NCBI RefSeq assembly: GCF_014656075.1
Contig: NZ_BNBS01000062.1
Location: 1 to 48,830, forward strand
From: Streptomyces hydrogenans
GTDB taxonomy: Bacteria > Actinomycetota > Actinomycetes > Streptomycetales > Streptomycetaceae
Direction: 5' to 3'
DNA length: 48,830 nucleotides
This document shows positions 6,735 to 14,639 of this stretch, piece after piece (positions within the stretch are counted from its first letter, which is position 1; the number at the start of each line of letters is the position of its first letter). Under the pieces are notes generated by a model that was not told the origin of the DNA, searched no databases, and saw nothing but the letters and a program-made list of their open reading frames with translations. The position numbers were made by a program, and so were the translations under genes.

Positions 6735-8342
6735 ATGCAGCAGGCACCTGTGCTGTCGAGTGCGGCGGATCCCGCATCGGCGGCCTGGCGGGCCAACGAG
6801 GCGGCGCACCAGGAGCTCTCCGAGGCCCTGCGCGCCAAGCTGGCCGCGACCGCGCTCGGGGGCGGTGAGAAGTCCCGCGCCCGGCACACCGCGCGCGGGA
6901 AGCTGCTGCCGCGCGACCGGGTGGACACCCTCCTCGACCCCGGCTCGCCGTTCCTGGAGCTGGCGCCGCTGGCGGCGAACGGGATGTACGGCGACCAGGC
7001 GCCGGCCGCCGGCGTGATCGCGGGCATCGGCCGGGTCAGCGGCCGCGAGTGCGTGATCGTCGCCAACGACGCCACGGTCAAGGGCGGCACCTACTACCCG
7101 ATGACCGTGAAGAAGCACCTGCGGGCGCAGGAGGTGGCGCTCGACAACCGGCTGCCCTGCCTCTACCTCGTCGACTCCGGCGGCGCCTTCCTGCCGATGC
7201 AGGACGAGGTCTTCCCGGACCGCGAGCACTTCGGCCGCATCTTCTACAACCAGGCCCGCATGTCCGGCGCCGGCATCCCGCAGATCGCCGCCGTCATGGG
7301 CTCCTGCACGGCCGGCGGCGCGTACGTCCCGGCGATGAGCGACGAGGCCGTGATCGTCCGGAACCAGGGCACCATCTTCCTCGGCGGCCCGCCGCTGGTG
7401 AAGGCCGCCACCGGCGAGGTCGTCACGGCGGAGGAGCTGGGCGGCGGCGAGGTCCACTCCCGGATCTCCGGCGTCACCGACCACCTCGCGGAGGACGACG
7501 CGCACGCCCTGCGGATCGTCCGGAACATCGTGGCGACCCTCCCCGAGCGGGGCCCGCTGCCGTGGAAGGTCGAGCCCGCCGAGGAGCCGAAGGTCGACCC
7601 GTACGGCCTGTACGGCGCCGTCCCGGTCGACTCCCGCACCCCGTACGACGTGCGCGAGGTGATCGCCCGGGTCGTGGACGGCTCCCGCTTCCAGGAGTTC
7701 AAGTCCGAGTACGGCCAGACCCTGGTCACCGGCTTCGCCCGGATCCACGGCCACCCGGTCGGCATCGTCGCCAACAACGGCATCCTGTTCGCCGAGTCCG
7801 CCCAGAAGGGCGCGCACTTCATCGAGCTGTGCGACCAGCGCGGCATCCCGCTGGTCTTCCTCCAGAACATCACCGGCTTCATGGTCGGCAAGGCGTACGA
7901 GCACGGCGGCATCGCCAAGCACGGCGCCAAGATGGTGACGGCGGTCGCCACCACGCGGGTGCCGAAGCTGACGGTGGTCGTCGGCGGCTCCTTCGGCGCG
8001 GGCAACTACTCGATGTGCGGCCGGGCCTACTCCCCCCGCTTCCTGTGGATGTGGCCGAACGCCAAGATCTCCGTCATGGGCGGCGAGCAGGCCGCGTCGG
8101 TCCTCGCCACGGTCAAGCGCGACCAGCTCGGGGACGTCTGGAGCGCCGAGGAGGAGGAGTCCTTCAAGGCGCCGATCCGCGAGCAGTACGAGAGCCAGGG
8201 CAGCGCCTACTACGCGACCGCCCGCCTCTGGGACGACGGCGTGATCGACCCGCTGGAGACCCGCCAGGTGCTGGGTCTCGCGCTGACCGCCTGTGCCAAC
8301 GCGCCCCTGGGTGACCCCCAGTTCGGCGTCTTCCGGATGTGA
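6735..8342 (+). CDS. accD1: Methylcrotonyl-CoA carboxylase-type carboxyltransferase (beta) subunit
   Basis: 535 residues, ATG 6735 with AGGGAG 8 nt upstream. This is the biotin-dependent carboxyltransferase subunit. It has two crotonase-like halves; LYLVDSGGAFLPMQDEVFPDREHFGRIF and GGAYVPAMSDEAVIV in the first and GGSFGAGNYSMCGRAYSPRFLWMWPNAKISVMGGEQAA in the second are characteristic of methylcrotonyl-CoA and related carboxylases. It transfers CO2 from carboxybiotin on the downstream subunit to 3-methylcrotonyl-CoA in leucine breakdown. It is first in a four-gene operon whose next gene overlaps it. Length equals that of known MCC beta subunits. Acetyl- or propionyl-CoA carboxylase is less likely given hmgL in the operon. 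Confidence 0.9.
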   Translation: MQQAPVLSSAADPASAAWRANEAAHQELSEALRAKLAATALGGGEKSRARHTARGKLLPRDRVDTLLDPGSPFLELAPLAANGMYGDQAPAAGVIAGIGRVSGRECVIVANDATVKGGTYYPMTVKKHLRAQEVALDNRLPCLYLVDSGGAFLPMQDEVFPDREHFGRIFYNQARMSGAGIPQIAAVMGSCTAGGAYVPAMSDEAVIVRNQGTIFLGGPPLVKAATGEVVTAEELGGGEVHSRISGVTDHLAEDDAHALRIVRNIVATLPERGPLPWKVEPAEEPKVDPYGLYGAVPVDSRTPYDVREVIARVVDGSRFQEFKSEYGQTLVTGFARIHGHPVGIVANNGILFAESAQKGAHFIELCDQRGIPLVFLQNITGFMVGKAYEHGGIAKHGAKMVTAVATTRVPKLTVVVGGSFGAGNYSMCGRAYSPRFLWMWPNAKISVMGGEQAASVLATVKRDQLGDVWSAEEEESFKAPIREQYESQGSAYYATARLWDDGVIDPLETRQVLGLALTACANAPLGDPQFGVFRM

Positions 8343-8353
8343 GGACCCTGACG

Positions 8354-10288
8354 ATGCAGCAGATGTTCGACACCGTCCTCGTCGCCAACCGGGGCGAGAT
8401 CGCGGTCCGCGTCATCCGCACCCTGCGGGCGCTCGGCGTCCGCTCGGTCGCGGTGTACAGCGACGCCGACGCCGACGCCCGGCACGTGCGGGAGGCGGAC
8501 ACGGCGGTACGGATCGGGCCCGCGCCGGCCTCCGAGTCGTACCTCTCCGTCCCGGCCCTCCTGGAGGCGGCCCGCCGCACCGGCGCGCAGGCCGTCCACC
8601 CCGGCTACGGCTTCCTCGCGGAGAACGCGGCCTTCGCCCGCGCCTGCGCCGAGGCCGGACTCGTCTTCATCGGCCCGTCCGCCGAGGCCATCGCGCTGAT
8701 GGGCGACAAGATCCGGGCCAAGGACACGGTGAGGGCGGCCGGCGTGCCGGTCGTGCCCGGCGCCGCCGACCCGGAGATCGCCGAGGCCGCCCGCGAGCTG
8801 GGCGCGCCCGTCCTGCTGAAGCCCAGCGCGGGCGGCGGCGGCAAGGGCATGCGCCTGGTGCGGGACCTGACGGTCCTGGAGGAGGAGATCGCGGCGGCCC
8901 GCCGCGAGGCGCGGGCGTCCTTCGGGGACGACACGCTGCTGGTGGAGCGGTGGATCGACCGGCCCCGGCACATCGAGATCCAGGTCCTGGCCGACAGCCA
9001 CGGGAACGTGGTGCACCTCGGCGAGCGCGAGTGCTCGCTCCAGCGCCGCCACCAGAAGATCATCGAGGAGGCGCCCAGCGTGCTCCTCGACGAGGCGACC
9101 CGCGCCGCGATGGGCGCGGCGGCCGTCGAGGCCGCCCGGTCCTGCGGCTACGTGGGCGCGGGCACGGTCGAGTTCATCGTGCCGGGCGGCGACCCGTCCC
9201 AGTACTACTTCATGGAGATGAACACCCGCCTCCAGGTCGAGCACCCGGTGACCGAGCTGATCACGGGCCTGGACCTGGTGGAGTGGCAGCTGCGGGTCGC
9301 GGCCGGAGAGCCGCTCTCCTTCGGCCAGGACGACGTCCGCCTCGACGGCTGGGCGGTCGAGGCCCGGATCTGCGCCGAGGACCCCTCCCGCGGCTTCCTG
9401 CCGTCCGGCGGCACGGTCCTGGCGCTGCGCGAGCCCTCGGGCGACGGCGTGCGCACCGACTCCGGCCTCCTGGAGGGCACCGAGGTCTCCTCGCTGTACG
9501 ACCCGATGCTGTCGAAGGTCATCGTCCACGCGAAGGACCGCCCCACCGCGCTGCGCAAGCTCCGGGCCGCCCTCGCGGACCTGGTCACCCTCGGCGTCCC
9601 CACCAACGCGGGCTTCCTGCGCCGCCTCCTCGCCCACCCGGACGTGGTGTCGGGCGCGATGGACACCGGCCTGGTGGAGCGGGACGCGGAGAGCCTGGTC
9701 CCCCAGGGCGTGCCGGACGAGGTGTACGCGGCGGCCGCGGCCGTACGGAGGGCGGAGCTGGCGCCGGAGCCGCGCGGCGGCTGGACGGACCCCTTCGACG
9801 TGCCGAGCGGCTGGCGCCTCGGCGGCACCCCGAAGCCCCTCGCCCTCCCGCTGCGCGTCGCGGGGCTCGAACCCGTCACCGTCGAGGCCCCGGGCGGCGC
9901 CCGGGTCACCGGCACCGGGGTCACCGTCACCGTCGACGGCGTCACCCACGCCTTCCACCGGGCCGGCGCCTGGCTCGGCCGGGACGGCGACTCCTGGCAC
10001 GTCATGGACCACGACCCGGTGGCCGCCGCCCTGTCCGGCGCCCGGCACGGCGGGGCGGACACGCTCGCCGCGCCGATGCCCGGCACCGTCACCGTGGTGA
10101 AGGTCGCGGTCGGGGACGAGGTGGAGGCCGGGCAGAGCCTGCTCGTGGTGGAGGCGATGAAGATGGAGCACGTCATCTCCGCCCCGCACGCCGGCACCGT
10201 CACCGAACTGGACGTCACGCCCGGCACGACCGTCGCCATGGACCAGGTCCTGGCGGTCGTCACCCCCCGCGAGGAGGCCCCGGAATGA
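8354..10288 (+). CDS. accA1: Acyl-CoA carboxylase alpha subunit: biotin carboxylase and biotin carrier domains
   Basis: 644 residues from ATG 8354; GTG 8339, overlapping the accD1 stop, is an in-frame alternative. Biotin carboxylase domain about 4-450: TVLVANRGEIAVRVIRTLR, the HPGYGFLAENAAFA loop, the ATP-grasp glycine loop KPSAGGGGKGMRLV, and MEMNTRLQVEHPVTE with the catalytic region. A linker/BT region follows, then a C-terminal biotinyl domain with EAMKMEH, whose lysine K603 is the biotin attachment site. It carboxylates its own biotin with ATP and bicarbonate and works with AccD1. It overlaps hmgL by 4 bp, indicating coupled translation. Confidence 0.92.
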   Translation: MQQMFDTVLVANRGEIAVRVIRTLRALGVRSVAVYSDADADARHVREADTAVRIGPAPASESYLSVPALLEAARRTGAQAVHPGYGFLAENAAFARACAEAGLVFIGPSAEAIALMGDKIRAKDTVRAAGVPVVPGAADPEIAEAARELGAPVLLKPSAGGGGKGMRLVRDLTVLEEEIAAARREARASFGDDTLLVERWIDRPRHIEIQVLADSHGNVVHLGERECSLQRRHQKIIEEAPSVLLDEATRAAMGAAAVEAARSCGYVGAGTVEFIVPGGDPSQYYFMEMNTRLQVEHPVTELITGLDLVEWQLRVAAGEPLSFGQDDVRLDGWAVEARICAEDPSRGFLPSGGTVLALREPSGDGVRTDSGLLEGTEVSSLYDPMLSKVIVHAKDRPTALRKLRAALADLVTLGVPTNAGFLRRLLAHPDVVSGAMDTGLVERDAESLVPQGVPDEVYAAAAAVRRAELAPEPRGGWTDPFDVPSGWRLGGTPKPLALPLRVAGLEPVTVEAPGGARVTGTGVTVTVDGVTHAFHRAGAWLGRDGDSWHVMDHDPVAAALSGARHGGADTLAAPMPGTVTVVKVAVGDEVEAGQSLLVVEAMKMEHVISAPHAGTVTELDVTPGTTVAMDQVLAVVTPREEAPE

Positions 10289-11217
10289 CCGGCCTGCCCA
10301 TGACCGTCCCCGACCCCGCGCTCCCCGCCCGGGTCCGGATCCACGAGGTGGGGCCCCGGGACGGGCTGCAGAACGAGAAGACGGCCGTCCCGACCGCGGT
10401 GAAGGCGGAGTTCATCCGCCGGCTCGCCGCCGCCGGGCTCTCCACCGTCGAGGCCACCAGCTTCGTGCACCCGAAGTGGGTGCCCCAGCTGGCCGACGCG
10501 GAGGAGCTGTTCCCGCTCCTCCACGGCCTCCCCGTCCGCCTCCCCGTCCTCGTGCCCAACGAGCGGGGGCTGGACCGGGCGCTCGCGCTCGGCGCCCGCG
10601 AGGTCGCCGTCTTCGCCTCCGCCACCGAGTCCTTCGCCAGGGCCAACCTCAACCGGACGGTCGACGAGGCGCTCGCCATGTTCGAGCCGGTCGTCATCCG
10701 GGCCATAGAGGCGGGCCTCAAGGTCCGCGGCTATCTGTCGATGTGCTTCGGCGACCCGTGGGAGGGCGCCGTCCCCGTCGGGCAGGTCGTCCGCGTCACC
10801 AAGGCGCTCGCCGACATGGGCTGCGACGAGCTGAGCCTCGGCGACACCATCGGCGTCGCCACCCCGGGGCACGTCCAGCGGCTCCTGACAGAGCTGGACG
10901 GGGCCGGCGTGCCCGTCTCCCGGCTCGCCGTGCACTTCCACGACACCTACGGGCAGGCGCTCTCCAACACGCTGGCCGCGCTGCGGCACGGCGTGACCAC
11001 CGTGGACGCCTCCGCGGGCGGCCTCGGCGGCTGCCCCTACGCCAAGTCCGCCACCGGCAACCTCGCCACCGAGGACCTGGTGTGGATGCTCGACGGCCTC
11101 GGCATCGAGACCGGGGTCGACCTGGCCGCCCTCACCGCCACGAGCGTGTGGATGGCCGAACAGCTGGGCCGCCCGAGCCCGTCCCGTACCGTCCGCGCCC
11201 TCTCCCACAAGGAGTGA
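10285..11217 (+). CDS. hmgL: Hydroxymethylglutaryl-CoA lyase
   Basis: 310 residues; ATG 10285 overlaps the accA1 TGA (ATGA), with GAGGAGG at 10271-10277. HMG-CoA lyase cleaves 3-hydroxy-3-methylglutaryl-CoA to acetoacetate and acetyl-CoA, the last step of leucine catabolism. It has the DRE-TIM metallolyase fold. EVGPRDGLQNEK near residues 17-28 contains the metal and base residues, VHFHDTYGQALSN carries the HxH metal ligands, and GGLGGCPYAKSATGN holds the catalytic cysteine loop. Length matches bacterial enzymes (about 300). No separate methylglutaconyl-CoA hydratase gene is found in the operon. Confidence 0.93.
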   Translation: MTGLPMTVPDPALPARVRIHEVGPRDGLQNEKTAVPTAVKAEFIRRLAAAGLSTVEATSFVHPKWVPQLADAEELFPLLHGLPVRLPVLVPNERGLDRALALGAREVAVFASATESFARANLNRTVDEALAMFEPVVIRAIEAGLKVRGYLSMCFGDPWEGAVPVGQVVRVTKALADMGCDELSLGDTIGVATPGHVQRLLTELDGAGVPVSRLAVHFHDTYGQALSNTLAALRHGVTTVDASAGGLGGCPYAKSATGNLATEDLVWMLDGLGIETGVDLAALTATSVWMAEQLGRPSPSRTVRALSHKE

Positions 11218-11225
11218 CGAAAGAC

Positions 11226-12386
11226 ATGTCCCTCGACCACCGGCTCTCCGCAGAGCACGAGGAACTCCGCCGCACCGTCGAGGCGTTCGCGCACGACGTC
11301 GTCGCGCCGAAGATCGGCGACTACTACGAGCGGCACGAGTTCCCGTACGAGATCGTCGCCGAGATGGGCCGCATGGGCCTCTTCGGCCTGCCGTTCCCCG
11401 AGGAGTACGGCGGCATGGGCGGCGACTACCTCGCCCTCGGCATCGCCCTGGAGGAGCTGGCCCGCGTCGACTCCTCCGTCGCCATCACCCTGGAGGCGGG
11501 CGTCTCCCTCGGCGCCATGCCGCTCCACCTCTTCGGCACCGAGGAGCAGAAGCGCCAGTGGCTGCCGAAGCTCTGCGCGGGCGAGATGCTCGGCGCCTTC
11601 GGCCTGACCGAGCCGGGCGCCGGCTCGGACGCCGGCGGCACCCGCACGACGGCGGTCCGCGACGGCGACCAGTGGGTCATCAACGGCTCGAAGTGCTTCA
11701 TCACCAACTCCGGCACGGACATCACCGGCCTGGTGACGGTCACCGCGGTCACCGGCCGCAAGCCCGACGGACGCCCGCTGATCTCCTCGATCATCGTCCC
11801 CTCCGGCACCCCCGGCTTCACCGTCGCCGCCCCCTACTCCAAGGTCGGCTGGAACGCCTCGGACACCCGGGAGCTCTCCTTCGACGACGTCCGCGTCCCG
11901 GTGGAGAACCTCCTCGGCGAGGAGGGCCGCGGCTACGCCCAGTTCCTCCGCATCCTCGACGAGGGCCGCGTCGCCATCGCCGCCCTGGCCACGGGCCTCG
12001 CCCAGGGCTGTGTCGACGAGTCGGTGAAGTACGCGAAGGAACGCCACGCCTTCGGCCGCGCGATCGGCGACAACCAGGCCATCCAGTTCAAGCTCGCCGA
12101 CATGGAGACGCGCGCCCACATGGCCCGCATCGGCTGGCGCGACGCGGCCTCCCGCCTGGTCCTGGGCGAGCCGTTCAAGAAGGAGGCGGCGATCGCCAAG
12201 CTGTACTCCTCCACGGTCGCCGTCGACAACGCCCGCGAGGCCACCCAGATCCACGGCGGCTACGGCTTCATGAACGAGTACCCGGTGGCCCGCATGTGGC
12301 GCGACTCCAAGATCCTGGAGATCGGCGAGGGCACCAGCGAGGTCCAGCGCATGCTGATCGCCCGCGAACTGGGCTTCGCCTCCTGA
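11226..12386 (+). CDS. acdH: Acyl-CoA dehydrogenase AcdH (isovaleryl/branched-chain acyl-CoA)
   Basis: 386 residues, ATG 11226, 8 bp after hmgL. This FAD enzyme oxidises branched short-chain acyl-CoAs (isovaleryl-, isobutyryl-CoA) to enoyl-CoAs, so it supplies the substrate for the carboxylase encoded upstream. The motifs AFGLTEPGAGSDAGG, HGGYGFMNEYPVARM and IGEGTSEVQRMLIAREL are present; E368 in GEGT is the predicted catalytic base. Streptomyces AcdH is known to act in valine, leucine and isoleucine degradation and so affects polyketide starter supply. It is the last gene of the operon, followed by a perfect 14-bp hairpin. Confidence 0.9.
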   Translation: MSLDHRLSAEHEELRRTVEAFAHDVVAPKIGDYYERHEFPYEIVAEMGRMGLFGLPFPEEYGGMGGDYLALGIALEELARVDSSVAITLEAGVSLGAMPLHLFGTEEQKRQWLPKLCAGEMLGAFGLTEPGAGSDAGGTRTTAVRDGDQWVINGSKCFITNSGTDITGLVTVTAVTGRKPDGRPLISSIIVPSGTPGFTVAAPYSKVGWNASDTRELSFDDVRVPVENLLGEEGRGYAQFLRILDEGRVAIAALATGLAQGCVDESVKYAKERHAFGRAIGDNQAIQFKLADMETRAHMARIGWRDAASRLVLGEPFKKEAAIAKLYSSTVAVDNAREATQIHGGYGFMNEYPVARMWRDSKILEIGEGTSEVQRMLIARELGFAS

Positions 12387-12401
12387 CCGTTCGCGTCCCG
12401 C

Positions 12402-12433
12402 GCGCCCGCCGCCCCGCACGGGGCGGCGGGCGC
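12402..12433 (+). terminator. Hairpin terminator after acdH
   Basis: A perfect 14-bp GC-only stem (12402-12415 with 12420-12433) closes a GCAC loop 15 bp after the acdH stop. There is no T-run, which is normal for Streptomyces terminators. It separates the leucine operon from the iron-regulated desE promoter. Confidence 0.8.
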
Positions 12434-12504
12434 CGTCGTACCGGGACACGGGCGGTGACCGCAATGTGACGCAGTCCTCGGGGACCCGGACCTGTTGATC
12501 GCTG

Positions 12505-12523
12505 TGAGGTTAGGCTAACCTAC
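12505..12523. promoter_or_regulatory. Iron box (DmdR/IdeR operator) upstream of desE
   Basis: TGAGGTTAGGCTAACCTAC matches the 19-bp iron box TTAGGTTAGGCTAACCTAA at 17 positions. It lies 47 bp before the desE ATG, with TTGATC at 12495-12500 as a possible -35 element. Fe2+-loaded DmdR1 is expected to bind here and repress desE-desF when iron is plentiful. Confidence 0.88.
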
Positions 12524-12570
12524 CCTCGACTTGCCCAGGCCGACCCCGGCACGTACGAAAGCGACTCGCC

Positions 12571-13620
12571 ATGCCCAGCAACGCCCGAGCCACCTCCCTC
12601 ACCCGCCGCGGCATCCTCGCCGCGGGCGGCGCCCTCGGGCTCGGCGCCGTGCTCGCCGCCTGCGGCGACGGCGACAAGGGGAAGGACGCGAGCCCCTCCG
12701 CTTCCGCCAAGTCCGGTTCCTGGGAGTTCAAGGACGACCGCGGCCAGACCGTGAAGGCCAAGGCGACGCCGAAGAACATCGTCGCCTTCACCGGCACGGC
12801 CGCCGCCCTCAAGGACTTCGGCGTCGAGGTCACCGGCGTCTTCGGCCCGACCTACGTCGAGGACCCGAAGACCAAGGAGAAGAAGCCGGACGTCCAGGCG
12901 GGCGACCTCGACATCACCAAGGTCAAGGTCATCGGCAACGTCTGGGGCGAGTTCAACATCGAGGAGTACCTCAAGCTCCAGCCCGAGGTCCTCATCACCG
13001 ACATGTGGGAGAAGGACGCCCTCTGGTACGTGCCGGAGGAGCAGAAGGCCAAGATCGCGAAGATCGCCCCGAGCGTCGCCCTGTGGGCCGCCGGCAAGTC
13101 CATGCCGTCCGTCCTCCAGCGCCACGCCGACCTGGCCGCCTCCCTCGGCGCCGACGTGAACAGCGAGCAGGTCAAGAAGGACAAGGCCCGCTTCGAGGCC
13201 GCCGCCGAGCGCCTGCGCAAGGTCGCCCAGGGCAAGAAGGACATCAAGGTCCTCATCGGCTCCGGCGCCCCGGACACCTTCTACGTCTCCACCCCGGTCC
13301 GCCCGACCGACACGCTCTTCTTCCAGGAGCTGGGCCTCAACATCGTCACCCCGAAGAAGCTGGACCCGTCCGGCTGGTTCGAGCTCCTCAGCTGGGAGAA
13401 CGTCGACGCCTACGCGGCCGACGTCATCCTCCTCGACAACCGCACCGGCACCCTCCAGCCGGAGCAGCTCAAGGCCAAGCCGACCTGGGCCGCGCTGCCC
13501 GCCGTCAAGGCCGGCCAGGTCTTCCCGCGCGTGACCGAGCCCGTCTACTCCTACGCCAAGTGCGCCCCGCTCCTGGAGGACCTGGCCACCGCCCTGGAGA
13601 ACGCGAAGAAGGTGTCCTGA
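12571..13620 (+). CDS. desE: Ferrioxamine-binding lipoprotein of an iron-siderophore ABC importer
   Basis: 349 residues, ATG 12571. The signal region LTRRGILAAGG...LAAC contains a twin-arginine-like pair (R12 R13) and a lipobox with C31, so this is a lipid-anchored protein. The mature part is a periplasmic-binding-protein class III (FecB/FepB-like) fold: WEFKDDRGQTVKAKATPKNIVAF is the usual N-terminal strand, and NVWGEFNIEEYLKLQPEVLITDM lies in the first lobe. It delivers ferrioxamines to an ABC permease that is not encoded in this window. It sits behind an iron box and 4 bp from desF. Orthology to DesE is supported by its position beside desABCD. Confidence 0.9.
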   Translation: MPSNARATSLTRRGILAAGGALGLGAVLAACGDGDKGKDASPSASAKSGSWEFKDDRGQTVKAKATPKNIVAFTGTAAALKDFGVEVTGVFGPTYVEDPKTKEKKPDVQAGDLDITKVKVIGNVWGEFNIEEYLKLQPEVLITDMWEKDALWYVPEEQKAKIAKIAPSVALWAAGKSMPSVLQRHADLAASLGADVNSEQVKKDKARFEAAAERLRKVAQGKKDIKVLIGSGAPDTFYVSTPVRPTDTLFFQELGLNIVTPKKLDPSGWFELLSWENVDAYAADVILLDNRTGTLQPEQLKAKPTWAALPAVKAGQVFPRVTEPVYSYAKCAPLLEDLATALENAKKVS

Positions 13621-13624
13621 CCCG

Positions 13625-14494
13625 ATGACGAACGCCGAGACCGCCCCGTTCCAGTTCTTCTCCCTCCAGGTCGACCGGACGCGGCGGCTCGGTCCGTCGC
13701 TGGTCCGCGTCACCTTCACCGGAGAGGACCTCAAGGGCTTCGCCGCCGGCGGGCGCGACCAGTCCCTCTCGCTCTTCCTGCCGCACCCCGGCCAGGAGGC
13801 GCCCGTCCTGCCGCCGCTGGACGACCCGGACATGTACGCCATCCTGGGCGCCTGGCGGGCCATGCCCGACGACGTGCGGGCCGTGATGCGCTCGTACACC
13901 GTCCGCGAGCAGCGCACCGAACCCCAGGAGGTCGACATCGACTTCGCCGTCCACGAGGACGGCGGGCCGGCCTGCCGCTGGGCGCAGCACGCGAAGCCCG
14001 GCGACCGGGTGGTCGTGCTCGGTCCGGCGGTCGCCGACAACACCGGGGTCCGCTTCCGGCTGCCGGAGGGCGCCGACTCGGTGCTGATCTGGGCGGACGA
14101 GACGGCGCTGCCCGCCGCCTCCGCGATCCTGGAGTGGCTGCCGGCCGAGACCCGGGCCCGGGTCTTCCTCGAAGTGCCGTACTCCGGCGACCGGACGGAG
14201 CTGTCGACGGAGGCGGACGCCACCGTCACCTGGCTCGTGCGGGAGGAGGGCGCGCCCTCCGGCCTGGAGGCGATCGCGGGCGCGGAGCTGCCCGGGGAGT
14301 CGCCGTACGTGTGGATCGCGGGCGAGTCCGGCGCGGTGAAGGCGCTGCGGCGGCACTTCGTGCGCGAGCGCGGTCTCGACCGGCGCCGGGTGACCTTCGT
14401 GGGCTACTGGCGCAAGGGGCTGTCCGAGGACGCCCTGCGCGAGGTGCCGGACGAGACGACGCAGGACGCGGAGCGGGACGCTCCGCAGAAGTAG
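13625..14494 (+). CDS. desF: Siderophore-interacting protein (ferric-siderophore reductase)
   Basis: 289 residues; ATG 13625 follows the desE stop by 4 nt. It belongs to the SIP/ViuB flavoprotein family. The N-terminal FAD-binding barrel contains RSYTVRE (the RxYS/T flavin motif) and HEDGGPACRWAQHAKPGDRVVVLGP. The C-terminal half is an NAD(P)H-binding domain with the family's WIAGESGAVKALRRHFVRERGLDR and the terminal GYWRKGLSED. It reduces ferric iron in imported ferrioxamine so that iron is released in the cytosol. It is co-transcribed with desE and iron-regulated; a hairpin follows the gene. Confidence 0.9.
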   Translation: MTNAETAPFQFFSLQVDRTRRLGPSLVRVTFTGEDLKGFAAGGRDQSLSLFLPHPGQEAPVLPPLDDPDMYAILGAWRAMPDDVRAVMRSYTVREQRTEPQEVDIDFAVHEDGGPACRWAQHAKPGDRVVVLGPAVADNTGVRFRLPEGADSVLIWADETALPAASAILEWLPAETRARVFLEVPYSGDRTELSTEADATVTWLVREEGAPSGLEAIAGAELPGESPYVWIAGESGAVKALRRHFVRERGLDRRRVTFVGYWRKGLSEDALREVPDETTQDAERDAPQK

Positions 14495-14519
14495 CCGACG
14501 CAATTCGGCCATTCAGCAC

Positions 14520-14553
14520 ACGGCCCCCCAATCTTCACCGATCGGGGGGCCGT
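14520..14553 (+). terminator. Hairpin terminator after desF
   Basis: Stem of 10 bp (ACGGCCCCCC at 14520-14529 with GGGGGGCCGT at 14544-14553) with a 14-nt loop. It ends 12 bp before the desA iron box, so it insulates desEF from desABCD. Confidence 0.75.
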
Positions 14554-14565
14554 TGTCGTACAAAA

Positions 14566-14584
14566 TTAGGTTAGGCTAACCTTA
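14566..14584. promoter_or_regulatory. Iron box (DmdR/IdeR operator) upstream of desABCD
   Basis: TTAGGTTAGGCTAACCTTA matches the 19-bp iron box at 18 positions. It lies 55 bp before the desA start and should place the biosynthetic operon under DmdR1 repression by iron. Confidence 0.92.
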
Positions 14585-14639
14585 CTTAAGCACCCACGGT
14601 TGCGTATTCCGCGTCCCTCGTCCCGGAAGGGCCCCCCAC

